This document shows positions 9,076 through 18,349 of a DNA stretch of 64,000 nucleotides, piece after piece. Below the pieces are notes generated by a model. That model saw nothing but the letters and a program-made list of their open reading frames with translations. It ran no database searches and had not been told where the DNA came from. This stretch comes from Stakelama saccharophila (lineage in GTDB: Bacteria > Pseudomonadota > Alphaproteobacteria > Sphingomonadales > Sphingomonadaceae): positions 2,833,001 to 2,897,000 of the forward strand of contig NZ_CP135076.1 of NCBI RefSeq assembly GCF_032229225.1, read 5' to 3'. The translations under genes and the position numbers were made by a program. Within the stretch, counting starts at the first letter, position 1; each line of letters begins with the position of its first letter.

Positions 9076-10290
9076 ATGAAGATCGTAATCGGCGGTGGGA
9101 TTGTCGGCCTGAGCAGCGCGCTCGCACTCGCCCGCGCGGGGCATGACGTCGTCGCCTATGCGCCGCGCGACGAGGCAGCGCCTTCCTGGGGCAATGCGGG
9201 CCATCTCGCCGTCGAGCAGATCGAACCTCTGGCGTCGCGCGCGTCGCTGCGCAGCGCGCCACGCAGATTGTTCGCCGTTGGCGGTGCGCTGGATTTTCCG
9301 CTGTCGATGGCGCGCCACTGGCTACCCTTCGCGCTCGATTTCGTGAAGGCGACGAAGCCGCAGCGCTTTGCCGCGGGGCGCTCGGCGCTCGGCGGGCTGA
9401 TGAAAGACGCGGTGCCCGCGTGGCGTCGTCTGACCGAATCACTGGATGCCCCTGATATCCTGTCCGACGGGGGTCATCTGGTAGTCTGGGAAAGCGCCGC
9501 ATCGGCCGAGGCCGGCCGTCGCGCCTGGCAGGCCATCGACATCGGGACCGCCACGGTGAAGCCCGCATCGCCAGACATCAAAGCGAAGCTGGCCGCCTTG
9601 ACCGGCAAGGCTCTCCACGAACCGACGCAGTTCATGGGAAGCGGACAGATCCGCGACCTCGGCCACCTTCACGAGTTGCTGCGCGACGCGGTCTCGGAAG
9701 CCGGCGTCGATGTGCGCGATCAGCGCGCCGATCTGACACTGAGGGCCGGCAAGGCGGTCGTCGAGGGCGTCGCGGCAAATGCGGTTCTCGTGGCGGCGGG
9801 CGTCGGTTCGCGCCCGCTGATGGAACGGGCGGGCCATCCCACCCCGCTGATCGCCGAGCGCGGCTATCATATCCGCGCCCGCGCTGATGCGTGGCCGGCC
9901 GATCTGCCACCGGTCGTGTTCGAGGACCGCTCGATGATCGTCACCCGCTATGCCGACTGCGTACAAGCCGCGAGCTTTGTCGAACTCGGCAGTCCCACCG
10001 CGCCGCCCGACCCGCGCAAGTGGCGCCGCCTCGAACGCCATGTCGCCGAACTCGGTCTACCGATGCGCCCGCCTTATCGCCGCTGGATGGGGTGCCGACC
10101 GACGCTTCCCGACTATCTGCCGGCAATCGGACGATCGCGGCGAGCGCATAACCTGTTCTATGCCTTCGGCCATCAGCATCTCGGCCTGACGCTCGCCCCC
10201 CTTACCGCGGAAATCGTGGCAGCGATGATCGGGGGCGATACGCTCCCTGTCGACATCGCGCCGTTCGATATCAATCGTTTCGCAAAATGA
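9076..10290 (+). CDS. FAD-dependent D-hydroxyproline dehydrogenase-like oxidoreductase (DadA family)
   Basis: Expected to oxidise cis-4-hydroxy-D-proline to 1-pyrroline-4-hydroxy-2-carboxylate. The 404-residue product opens with a Rossmann FAD motif (VIGGGIVGLSSALALARAGHDV, residues 4-25) and ends with the DadA-type RRWMGCRPTLPDYLPAIGRS and FGHQHLGLTLAPLTAEI segments that close the flavin site. It is a single-subunit DadA-like form rather than the multi-subunit LhpBEF type. It starts the operon with the M24 peptidase 10 bp downstream. Context makes the hydroxyproline role likely; the sequence alone only says D-amino-acid oxidase/dehydrogenase family. Confidence 0.87.
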   Translation: MKIVIGGGIVGLSSALALARAGHDVVAYAPRDEAAPSWGNAGHLAVEQIEPLASRASLRSAPRRLFAVGGALDFPLSMARHWLPFALDFVKATKPQRFAAGRSALGGLMKDAVPAWRRLTESLDAPDILSDGGHLVVWESAASAEAGRRAWQAIDIGTATVKPASPDIKAKLAALTGKALHEPTQFMGSGQIRDLGHLHELLRDAVSEAGVDVRDQRADLTLRAGKAVVEGVAANAVLVAAGVGSRPLMERAGHPTPLIAERGYHIRARADAWPADLPPVVFEDRSMIVTRYADCVQAASFVELGSPTAPPDPRKWRRLERHVAELGLPMRPPYRRWMGCRPTLPDYLPAIGRSRRAHNLFYAFGHQHLGLTLAPLTAEIVAAMIGGDTLPVDIAPFDINRFAK

Positions 10291-10300
10291 GGATATTTGC

Positions 10301-11488
10301 ATGATCGGCGGATCGACGCCCGAAGCCGAACTGTCCGACCTCGGACCCTGGCCGGACGAGGCGCCGGCCATAACGCGAGAGGAACGCGCAGTCCGCCTCG
10401 ACCGCCTGCGCACGCTCGCTGGCGAGGCCGGTGCCGATGCCGTGCTCGTCAATGTCGGCCCCAATCTGCGCTACTTTGCCGGCATATCCTGGCAACCGAG
10501 CGAGCGCCTGGTCGCCATGCTGGTGCCGGCCTCGGGCCGCCCGGCGATGATCTGCCCCGCCTTCGAACTCGGCACGCTCGAGGCTGATCTCGCGATCGAT
10601 GTCGACATGCGGCTGTGGGAAGAGGAGGAGGACCCGATCGCGCTGATCGCCGATACGCTCGGCGCCATGGGCGCCCGGACACTGGCGGTCGATCCGCTGT
10701 TTCCCTTTCAATGGGCCGAACGCCTGCGCGCCGCAACGCCGAGCCGTCTCGTCGACGGAGGACCGGCGATCGATCGCTGCAGGATCATCAAGTCGGCGGC
10801 CGAAATCGCACTGCTGGCACAGGCCAAGGCGATGACGCTCGAAGTGCATCGGCGTACCGCGCGAATCCTGCACCCCGGCATCCGAGCGAGCGAGGTCGTG
10901 CGCTTCATCGACGCGGCGCACCGCGCGCTGGGCGCTGCCGGCTCCAGCTTCTGCATCGTGCAATTCGGTCATGCCACGGCCTATCCGCACGGCCTGCCCG
11001 GCGATCGGGCGCTGGAGGACGATCAACTCGTACTCGTCGACACGGGATGTCTGGTCGAGGGCTATCATTCGGACATCACCCGCACTTATGCCTATGGCAA
11101 TGTCGGCGACGCGGAACGCGACATCTGGCAGATCGAGGCCGCCGCCGAACAGGCGGCATTCGATGCCGTACGGCCCGGCCGCACATGCGAGGAAATAGAT
11201 AAGGCGGCGCGCGACGTGATCGAGAAGGCCGGACTGGGCCCCGGCTACCGCCTGCCCGGATTGCCGCACCGCACCGGGCACGGCATCGGCCTTTCGATCC
11301 ACGAGCCCGCCTATCTGGTTCCCGGAGACCGGACCGTGCTCGAGCCCGGCATGTGTTTCTCGGACGAGCCGATGCTGGTCGTCCCCGAACGGTTCGGTAT
11401 CCGGCTGGAGGATCATTTCCACGTCACGGAAACCGGCGCAGCCTGGTTTACCGAGCCCCAGAAGTCGATTGACCGACCGTTCGACTAG
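10301..11488 (+). CDS. M24-family Xaa-Pro aminopeptidase-like metallopeptidase
   Basis: Likely cleaves X-Pro or X-Hyp peptides in the cytoplasm. The 395-residue product has the creatinase-type N-terminal domain (about 1-160) and the pita-bread catalytic domain with the five metal ligands in order: Asp247, Asp258, His327, Glu356 and Glu370. No signal peptide is seen. It is 10 bp after the oxidase gene in one operon. In a locus for hydroxyproline-rich proteins, a prolidase-type enzyme fits release of free hydroxyproline from imported peptides (inference). The downstream 120-bp gap to the convergent glycosidase gene shows no clear terminator. Confidence 0.88.
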   Translation: MIGGSTPEAELSDLGPWPDEAPAITREERAVRLDRLRTLAGEAGADAVLVNVGPNLRYFAGISWQPSERLVAMLVPASGRPAMICPAFELGTLEADLAIDVDMRLWEEEEDPIALIADTLGAMGARTLAVDPLFPFQWAERLRAATPSRLVDGGPAIDRCRIIKSAAEIALLAQAKAMTLEVHRRTARILHPGIRASEVVRFIDAAHRALGAAGSSFCIVQFGHATAYPHGLPGDRALEDDQLVLVDTGCLVEGYHSDITRTYAYGNVGDAERDIWQIEAAAEQAAFDAVRPGRTCEEIDKAARDVIEKAGLGPGYRLPGLPHRTGHGIGLSIHEPAYLVPGDRTVLEPGMCFSDEPMLVVPERFGIRLEDHFHVTETGAAWFTEPQKSIDRPFD

Positions 11489-11608
11489 TTCCCGGCGGCA
11501 GATCCATTCGGCGCCGCAGATCGCCGCGAACCGGGTAGCCGCCCCGGCTGCGTGCGGCCGTGCGGCTTCTTGCCCGGCCGCGCAAGCCAGGCATGAAGCC
11601 GCCCCCGG

Positions 11609-13987
11609 TCAAGTCGTAACGGCAGGCTTGGCGGTAAAGATGCGGACGCCGAACACCGGGCCGGCGGAACTTTTCGCGTGCGGGATGAACTTCACCCGCA
11701 CCCGATCCTTGCCCTCCGTCAACGCTTCCGGCAGCCGATATTCGACGTCCACGAACTCGCCTGGCTCGTCCTCTTCCAGATGCTGCGTGGCGACCTTCAC
11801 GTCGTCGACGAGGATATCGAAGTCGCGGCTGCGCTCACCGCCCCAATAGGTCGCCTGCAAGATCAGCGGTCCGGGCTGCACCTTCATGTCGAACTCGAAA
11901 AAGCCGCCCGAGCGCGCGTCGCGGCCGTTCCGCCCGCGATAGGTGACCGGATAGGATATCTCCGAAGTCAGTTCGTGATCGCGCTCGGGCTGCATCTCGC
12001 CGAGGTGCATGACGTCGACCGAGCGCGCGGCGATATCCTTGGCGCGCGCCTGCGCAGCGAGGAACGCCGCTTCCTCCTGTTTCCATTCGGGTTCGGTGAA
12101 GCGCTTGAAATAGACCGCGCTGCGGCGATCATACTGGCTGTAAAAGGGTACGAATTTGAGATCGCCCGGCCGAATGACGCCCTTCGCCGAATAGATACCA
12201 CGATCGGCGGCGAGTGGTGCGAACCCGGCCAGCAGGTCGGTTCCGACCATCGCGGGATCGGTCCCTTCGAAGTCACTCTCCTTCGTGCCGAGGTCGCCCG
12301 CAAGCACCATCGGCCCGCGCATTACGGCAATGGTCTTCGCATCGCCCGGCGTCGCTTCGATCCGGAGGTCGAGCGGAGTCACGATCGCCACCGTGTCGCC
12401 CTGCTTCCACTGCCGCTCGACCACTGCGTAGCCGCGGTCCGGCGTCACCGCGAACGGCTTGCCGTTGACCGCAACGGTCGCCGCCGATCCCGCCCAGCCG
12501 GGAATGCGTAGCGCAACGGGGAAGCGGCCGGGCTTCGCCAGCCGGTCGAAGGTCAGGCGCGTTTCCGGTTCGAAGGGATAGTTGGTATCGAGCGTCAGCT
12601 CGGCGCCGCGCGCCTTCCAGCTCGCTTCGGCGGGAATATAGAGATTGACGAACAGCATGCCGTCGCCCTCCCAGAAGATCGCCTCGCCATGCTTGGCGTG
12701 GCTCTCCATGCCCGTGCCGACGCAACACCAGAAAGCGTCCTCGCCCGGCTGCGAATACTCGCGAGCCGAACCGGTCATCAGCGGCGTCATATAGGAGAAG
12801 CCGGCCGTACGCGGATTCTGCGCCGCCATCACGTGGTTGAGGTGCGCGCGCTCGTAATAGTCGAACAGCGCACCGTCCGGATTCCAGCCGAACAGATGCT
12901 CGGTCAGCTTGAGCATGTTGTACGTATTGCAGTGCTCGCAGGTCTGCTCCGTAATGTGCTCGGCAATGGTGTCGGGCGCGGAGAAATATTCGCGGTCGGC
13001 ATTGCCGCCGATGACGTAGCTGTGATGCCGCGTCACCGTTTCCCAGAAGTAGCGCGGGGCGACGCGCTGGAACTCCTTGCCGGTTAGCTCGTGCAGCCGC
13101 GCCAGGCCGATCAGCTTGGGCACCTGCGTGTTGGCGTGGAAATTGGCGAGCTTGTCCTCGCGCGCGACGAGCGGATCGAGCACCTTGTGATCGTAGATGC
13201 GCTCGGCGATGCGCAGCCAGCGCTTGTCGCGGGTGCGCGCATACATCTCGGCAAAGCTTTCGTTCAGCCCGCCATATTCGCAGGCCAGCACCTCCTGCAT
13301 CTGGTCTTCGTCTAGTGCGGCGAACACGCGCTCGAAATAGCCGCCGAGCGCAATCGCGACCTTCATCGCCTTGTCGTTGCCGCACAGCGCCTGGACATCG
13401 AGCAGCCCGGCAAAGAGCTTGTGAACGGTGTAGAGCGGAGACCATGCGCCGTTGAGGTCGAAGCCTCCCGAACGAATGTCGCCCTTGATGATCTCGGTAA
13501 AGATCTCTTCCCCGTCGACGACGGTCCCGTCCTTTCGCTTGCGCTGCAGCGCGCCGACATAGCCGGTGCCGCGCTTGTCCTGCGCGAGCGCGAGTTCGTC
13601 GACGATATAGTTCGCGCGTTCGCATGCCTCGGCATCGCCGGTCTGGGCATGCATCAACGCGAGCGCGGAGAGATAATGGCCCAGCGTGTGGCCTGCGATC
13701 GTGTCGCTTTCCCAACCGCCATAGACTTCGCCCTTGGGCTTCAACCCCGCATAGAGCCGAAAATTATGCAGCAGCCGATCCGGCACGAGCCGCATCAGAT
13801 AGCCGCGATTGACCTCGACCGCGGTCGCATAATCGGACGGCAGCAACCGCACCGCCGAGAGCGGGAGCGGCTTGGCCCGGCCCGGCAGGCGCGATACCGG
13901 TGGCACCGCGAGCGCGGCACCGCTCCGCGCGAGCATGGCGCTGGCTGCGGCGCCGATCAGGAGCATTCTTCGGGTGGTCACGATCAT
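11609..13987 (-). CDS. Beta-L-arabinofuranosidase, DUF1680 family (GH146/GH127 type)
   Basis: Exo-acting enzyme removing beta-linked L-arabinofuranose, the sugar attached to hydroxyproline in plant extensins. The 792-residue product has an N-terminal signal-like segment (TRRMLLIGAAASAMLARSGAALA) and an (alpha/alpha) barrel. The zinc/nucleophile site is intact: Glu351 and Cys353 in CEHCNTYNML, then Cys421-Cys422 in FWCCVGTGMESH. In GH127 HypBA1 the matching Glu-x-Cys and Cys-Cys bind zinc and one cysteine is the nucleophile. The CCVGTGMES wording resembles GH146 and plant DUF1680 proteins more than classical GH127 (CCPPN). C-terminal beta domains follow from about 480. It diverges from the DUF5695 gene, with operator 14004-14017 upstream. 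Confidence 0.9.
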   Translation of the reverse strand: MIVTTRRMLLIGAAASAMLARSGAALAVPPVSRLPGRAKPLPLSAVRLLPSDYATAVEVNRGYLMRLVPDRLLHNFRLYAGLKPKGEVYGGWESDTIAGHTLGHYLSALALMHAQTGDAEACERANYIVDELALAQDKRGTGYVGALQRKRKDGTVVDGEEIFTEIIKGDIRSGGFDLNGAWSPLYTVHKLFAGLLDVQALCGNDKAMKVAIALGGYFERVFAALDEDQMQEVLACEYGGLNESFAEMYARTRDKRWLRIAERIYDHKVLDPLVAREDKLANFHANTQVPKLIGLARLHELTGKEFQRVAPRYFWETVTRHHSYVIGGNADREYFSAPDTIAEHITEQTCEHCNTYNMLKLTEHLFGWNPDGALFDYYERAHLNHVMAAQNPRTAGFSYMTPLMTGSAREYSQPGEDAFWCCVGTGMESHAKHGEAIFWEGDGMLFVNLYIPAEASWKARGAELTLDTNYPFEPETRLTFDRLAKPGRFPVALRIPGWAGSAATVAVNGKPFAVTPDRGYAVVERQWKQGDTVAIVTPLDLRIEATPGDAKTIAVMRGPMVLAGDLGTKESDFEGTDPAMVGTDLLAGFAPLAADRGIYSAKGVIRPGDLKFVPFYSQYDRRSAVYFKRFTEPEWKQEEAAFLAAQARAKDIAARSVDVMHLGEMQPERDHELTSEISYPVTYRGRNGRDARSGGFFEFDMKVQPGPLILQATYWGGERSRDFDILVDDVKVATQHLEEDEPGEFVDVEYRLPEALTEGKDRVRVKFIPHAKSSAGPVFGVRIFTAKPAVTT

Positions 13988-14003
13988 GTCCTTCTCGCTG
14001 GAA

Positions 14004-14017
14004 TACAGTATACGATA
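14004..14017 (-). promoter_or_regulatory. GTATAC operator before the arabinofuranosidase gene
   Basis: TACAGTATACGATA, 13 of 14 bases identical to the copy at 9027, located 17 bp upstream of the arabinofuranosidase start (read from the minus strand). The position over the core promoter suggests repression. Confidence 0.72.
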
Positions 14018-14135
14018 TCGCCTTTCGCGGTGCAGTCAATCTGTGTGACGCGGCGTCGCGTCCGGTAGGATGATTTGTCTGACCCGGCGGACAGCGTGTG
14101 TACCGAACCGGCCGACAAAAGGTCGCGTCGACGTA

Positions 14136-14149
14136 TATTGTATAATATG
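14136..14149 (+). promoter_or_regulatory. Degenerate GTATAC-type operator before the DUF5695 gene
   Basis: TATTGTATAATATG lies about 90 bp before the DUF5695 gene start, keeping TA-N2-GTATA but losing the final C. The surrounding AT-rich stretch could also be a -10 region. Together with 14004-14017 it equips each arm of this divergent pair. Confidence 0.5.
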
Positions 14150-14238
14150 TTTGACCTTTGCAAATCCGCTTGATTGTATGGCCCCCAGATGGGGGGCGGC
14201 AGATTGCGGGCTCGCCACGAGGCCCGATGAGGATCTCC

Positions 14239-16998
14239 ATGAAACCGAGCCGTATTGTGATCGTCGCCACATTGATTGCTGCCACGGCCCTCGCCGGCCC
14301 GCTCCCCGACGCCGCACGTTCGCAGGACAAGCCCGAAAAGGTGTTCCCCCCGATTGCGAAGACGAGGCGCAATCTCGCGACGTTCGACATCACGCTGAGA
14401 ACCGACACGCAGACGCTCGCGCGCTTGTCGCCCAAGAATGCGCCAGGGTTCAGCTTCGTCCCCACCGATCGCGAGGCCGAGCGTGCCGGCAACGGATACA
14501 ACCATCTGGGCGATCTCAATCTGCGCATCCGCTCGCACGGGCGAGAGTGGCGGGACTTCGCGTCCGCCCATCGCCGCGCGCCGATCAGGCCGCTCGCAGC
14601 GACAGGCAAAGTCATCGCAGCCGCCGATATCACCGCAACGATGGGCGATGGATTTCCACTGCAGGTTCGCCGGTCCTGGATTGCCGACGACGACGCGCTC
14701 GTCATGCGTTTCGCCATCACCAATCCGACCGACCGTCCGATCGAAATCGGCGCGCTCGGGATGCCGATGGTGTTCGACAACATCATCCAGGACCGTTCGC
14801 TGGAGGAGGCGCATGCCAAGGCGAGCTTCGCAGATCCCTATATCGGGCGCGATGCCGGCTATCTTCAGGTCACCCGACTGAACGGCAAAGGGCCTGCGCT
14901 GCTGGTGCTGCCGGAAAAGGGAACGCCGCTCGAGGCCTATCGCCCGCTTCGCCATGCGCGAGAGCGCGGCGGCAACGCGAATATCTTCACCGAACGGACG
15001 CCGCGCAACCAGACTTCGGAAGGCTTTTACGACTGGACGGTCGCGAGCAAGGGCTTTGCCGATCGCGAATGGAAGGACGCAGGCCGCCAATGGAATGCGC
15101 CGACCAGCATCATGCTGGCGCCCGGTGCTACGCGCAGCTTCGGTGTTCGCCTTGTCCTGTCGCCTGGTATCCGCCAGATCGAGGATAGGCTCGCCGCCTA
15201 TGGCCGCCCGGTCGCTGTTGGAATTCCGGGCTATGTCGTGCCGACCGACATGGACGCATCGCTGTTCCTGAAGGCTCCGCAAAAGGTTGCCGGCTTTTCC
15301 AGCTATCCAAAGGGCGCGCTCACGGTCACGCCCGCGCGGCGGCGCGGCCCCTGGCGACGCTATACGGTAAAGAGCCACGGTTTCGGGCGGGCGCGGCTGA
15401 CGATCGACTATGCCGACGGCAGCGCGCAGACGGTCAGCTATTACATCACCAAGCCGCTCGACCGCACGGTCGCCGATCTGGGACGTTTCACCACGACCGA
15501 ACAGTGGTTCGACGACAAGGACGATCCGTTCCACCGCGCGCCGTCCATCCTTGGTTATGACGACGAGACGGGCAAGATCCTGACGCAGGAGGAGCGCGTC
15601 TGGATCGCCGGCATGAGCGACGAGGGCGGCGCGGGCGGCTGGGTTGCAGCGATGATGAAGCAGCTCGACAATCCCGAACCGGAGGAAGTCGCGAAGCTCG
15701 AGAGACTTGTCGACGAGACCGTGGTCGGCAAGCTGCAGGTTGCCGAGGGCAAGCATGCGGGCGGGGTGAAGAAGAGCCTGTTCTATTACGACCCCGAGAG
15801 GTTTCCCGGCTATTACGACCCCGAGGCGAACTGGAAGAACTGGACCGCCTGGCCGAAGAAGGAAGCCGACAGTCTCGGCCGGTCGTTCAACTATCCCCAT
15901 GTCGCGATCGGCTATTGGGTGCTCTATCGCCTCGCACGCGATCACCAGGGGCTGGTCACCGCGCATCCATGGCGCTGGTATCTAGACCACGCCTATCAGA
16001 CGATCGTCGCGATGATGCGCGACGCTCCCCATTACGCGCAGTTCGGCCAGATGGAGGGTCAGGTCTTCGTCGAGATACTCGACGATCTCCGGCGCGAGGG
16101 GATGACGGGCGAGGCGGACAGTCTCGAGAAACTGATGAAGGCGCGGGTCGAGCACTGGACGACGCTCCCCTACCCCTTCGGCAGCGAGATGGCCTGGGAT
16201 TCCACCGGCCAGCCCGAAGTCTATGCGTGGATGCGCTATTTCGGGCACCAGAAGCTCGCCGACGAAACGCGCGACGTGATCCTGGGCTACGATCCGACGA
16301 TCCCGAGCTGGGGCTATAACGGCAATGCCCGCCGTTATTGGGACTTTCTCTATGCCGGCAAATATCCGCGCATCGAGCGGCAGATCCATCACTATGGATC
16401 GACCAACAATGCGATCCCGCTCTTCCAGGCATATCGGCAGGATCCGAGCGACCTCTATCTGTTGCGCGTCGCCTATGGCGGGTTGATGGGCGGGATCACC
16501 AATATCGACCAGAAGGGCTTCGGCTCGGCCGCCTTCCATAGCTGGCCGGACATGATGCGCTGGGATCCCTATACCGGCGATTACGGCATGGGGTTCTTCG
16601 CCCATGCTTATGCGACCGCGACCTATATGGTGAACGATCCGCGCTTCGGCTGGATCAGCTTCGGCGGCAATCTCACACGGCGCGGCGATACGATCCATGT
16701 CGTGCCGAAAGACAGCGCACGGTCACGCTTCTTCATCGCGCCTGTGACGCTATGGCTGACGCTCGACGCCGGCAAATTCGAAGCGGTTGATTTCGATGCC
16801 GCAACCGACACGGTGACGCTGACGCTCGCGCCTGCGACGGCGAACACCGACACGGCACTGCTCCGGGTCGAGCAGACCGCCGACGGCGCGGCCTACAGGC
16901 TGAACGGGCATCAGAAAGTGCGCGGCGCCTATGCGATTCCGCTGGGCGCCACGACCACCAAGATAGTGCTGGAGCCGCATTCGCCCGCGGCGAAGTGA
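14239..16998 (+). CDS. Secreted DUF5695-family protein, probable glycoside-active enzyme
   Basis: A 919-residue exported protein with no assigned reaction. The signal peptide is about residues 1-30 (basic KPSR, hydrophobic IVIVATLIAATALAG). I recognise the DUF5695 family from the NLATFDITLRTDTQTLARLSPK start, GYNHLGDLNLRIRS, the EIGALGMPMVFDNI segment and the DPYIGRDAGYLQVTRLNG motif. The N-terminal half looks like a beta-sandwich of the kind seen beside (alpha/alpha)6 catalytic domains, and the second half (about 540-850) is rich in Trp/Tyr and acidic residues (KNWTAWPKKEADSLGRSFNYPH, EMAWDSTGQPEVYAW) like such barrels. ATG at 14239 is chosen for GAGGA eight bases upstream; ATG 14227 is possible. 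Divergent from the arabinofuranosidase, so a role on the same glycan is likely. Confidence 0.75.
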   Translation: MKPSRIVIVATLIAATALAGPLPDAARSQDKPEKVFPPIAKTRRNLATFDITLRTDTQTLARLSPKNAPGFSFVPTDREAERAGNGYNHLGDLNLRIRSHGREWRDFASAHRRAPIRPLAATGKVIAAADITATMGDGFPLQVRRSWIADDDALVMRFAITNPTDRPIEIGALGMPMVFDNIIQDRSLEEAHAKASFADPYIGRDAGYLQVTRLNGKGPALLVLPEKGTPLEAYRPLRHARERGGNANIFTERTPRNQTSEGFYDWTVASKGFADREWKDAGRQWNAPTSIMLAPGATRSFGVRLVLSPGIRQIEDRLAAYGRPVAVGIPGYVVPTDMDASLFLKAPQKVAGFSSYPKGALTVTPARRRGPWRRYTVKSHGFGRARLTIDYADGSAQTVSYYITKPLDRTVADLGRFTTTEQWFDDKDDPFHRAPSILGYDDETGKILTQEERVWIAGMSDEGGAGGWVAAMMKQLDNPEPEEVAKLERLVDETVVGKLQVAEGKHAGGVKKSLFYYDPERFPGYYDPEANWKNWTAWPKKEADSLGRSFNYPHVAIGYWVLYRLARDHQGLVTAHPWRWYLDHAYQTIVAMMRDAPHYAQFGQMEGQVFVEILDDLRREGMTGEADSLEKLMKARVEHWTTLPYPFGSEMAWDSTGQPEVYAWMRYFGHQKLADETRDVILGYDPTIPSWGYNGNARRYWDFLYAGKYPRIERQIHHYGSTNNAIPLFQAYRQDPSDLYLLRVAYGGLMGGITNIDQKGFGSAAFHSWPDMMRWDPYTGDYGMGFFAHAYATATYMVNDPRFGWISFGGNLTRRGDTIHVVPKDSARSRFFIAPVTLWLTLDAGKFEAVDFDAATDTVTLTLAPATANTDTALLRVEQTADGAAYRLNGHQKVRGAYAIPLGATTTKIVLEPHSPAAK

Positions 16999-17113
16999 TT
17001 GAACCGCATCCGATAGGCGACAGGCTGAGCCCGGTCCGGATCGCGAGCGACTTCCAATTCGATGTCGAGATCCCCGGCCCGTTTGCATCGTATCGTAATT
17101 ATGCCACAACGTA

Positions 17114-17127
17114 TTTTATATACGATA
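17114..17127 (+). promoter_or_regulatory. GTATAC-type operator before the reductase gene
   Basis: TTTTATATACGATA, keeping the right half (TATACGATA) exactly but with ATATAC as core. It lies about 55 bp before the reductase ATG at 17183. Confidence 0.55.
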
Positions 17128-17182
17128 AGCGAATGCCGCGGCCACGGCTTCTGCGCCACCAACAATCGTTCAGGGATTCTGG

Positions 17183-18205
17183 ATGACCGCCGACACCGCA
17201 ATCTTCCTCACCTTCGACGCGTTGGCAGACCTGTCCCGCCGCATCCTGCGGCATCACGGTCTTGGACCGAACCAGATCGAGGCAGTTACGCGCACCATCG
17301 TCGCCGGCGAGCGCGACGGATGCGCAAGTCATGGCGCTTATCGCCTGATCGTGTGCGCGGCGACGCTGGCAACCGGCAAAGTAATCCGCGATGCAGACCC
17401 AGAGGTCTGCGACTCCGCGCCAGGCTTGGCGCGGGTCGATGCCGGCGGGGGCTACGCCCAGCTCGCCTTCGAACGCGGGCTGCCCCTCCTGGTCGAAAAG
17501 GCGCAAGCCGCTGGCATCGCCGCGTTGGCGATCAACAATTGCGTGCATTTCGCCGCGCTCTGGCCGGAAATCGAGGCGGTTACCGACCAGGGTCTCGTCG
17601 CGCTCGCCTGCACACCCAGCCATGCCTGGGTCGCTCCCGCCGGCGGCCGCAAGCCGCTGTTCGGCACCAACCCGCTGGCATTCGGCTGGCCGAGGCCCGG
17701 CCCCTACCCGTTCGTCTTCGATTTCGCGACCAGCGCTGTCGCGCGCGGCGAAATCGAGTTGCACTGCCGTTCCGGTCGGAAAATCCCGACGGGCTGGGGC
17801 ATCGACCGGGAAGGGAACGACACCACGGACCCGGCGGCCGCGCTCGCCGGGGCCATGCTGACCTTTGGCGGCCACAAGGGCTCGGCTCTCTCGGCGATGA
17901 TCGAACTGATCGCCGGGCCGCTGATCGGCGACATGACCAGCGCGGAATCGCTTACTGCCGATGAAGGCGCCGGTTCGTCACCGATTGGCGGGGAATTGAT
18001 CGTCGCCATCGACCCGTCCGGCTTTCTGGGCGATGCAGCGGCACAGCACATGAACCGAGCCGAGGCGCTGTTCGAGGGCATCACCGCTCAGGGCGCCCGC
18101 TTGCCTTCGCAGCGAAGATTCGCCGCGCGCGAGCAGTCCCAAGAGCGGGGCGGCGTGACGCTGGCTCGCACGCTGCATGACGATCTCCTCCGCCTGCTGG
18201 ACTGA
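17183..18205 (+). CDS. Delta1-pyrroline-2-carboxylate reductase-like enzyme (Ldh2/MDH2 family)
   Basis: NAD(P)H-dependent reductase of the malate/L-lactate dehydrogenase type 2 fold; relatives (DpkA, LhpI-like) reduce cyclic imines such as pyrroline-2-carboxylate to L-proline. The 340-residue product shows CASHGAYRL near residue 48, LAINNCVHF near 113, KPLFGTNPLAFGWPR near 154, the DFATSAVARGEI motif and GGHKGSALS near 231. In hydroxyproline and trans-3-hydroxyproline loci this family handles the imine formed from D-proline or dehydrated hydroxyproline. It has its own operator upstream and probably its own transcript. Confidence 0.85.
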   Translation: MTADTAIFLTFDALADLSRRILRHHGLGPNQIEAVTRTIVAGERDGCASHGAYRLIVCAATLATGKVIRDADPEVCDSAPGLARVDAGGGYAQLAFERGLPLLVEKAQAAGIAALAINNCVHFAALWPEIEAVTDQGLVALACTPSHAWVAPAGGRKPLFGTNPLAFGWPRPGPYPFVFDFATSAVARGEIELHCRSGRKIPTGWGIDREGNDTTDPAAALAGAMLTFGGHKGSALSAMIELIAGPLIGDMTSAESLTADEGAGSSPIGGELIVAIDPSGFLGDAAAQHMNRAEALFEGITAQGARLPSQRRFAAREQSQERGGVTLARTLHDDLLRLLD

Positions 18206-18308
18206 TCGGTCCGACCAAGGTCGGTCATCCAGGTGGCCCGAAAGCGACAATCCACTCGCCGCCCAGCCGAAAATAGCGCAAACAAACCGGTTGTTCGGGA
18301 CAATCTTA

Positions 18309-18322
18309 TATCGTATACGAAA
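18309..18322 (+). promoter_or_regulatory. GTATAC operator before the deaminase gene
   Basis: TATCGTATACGAAA with the perfect palindrome TCGTATACGA, 27 bp before the DapA-family gene. A GGAGG ribosome site follows it at about 18334. Confidence 0.75.
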
Positions 18323-18349
18323 CTGTCTTGAACGGAGGAAAAATACTCG

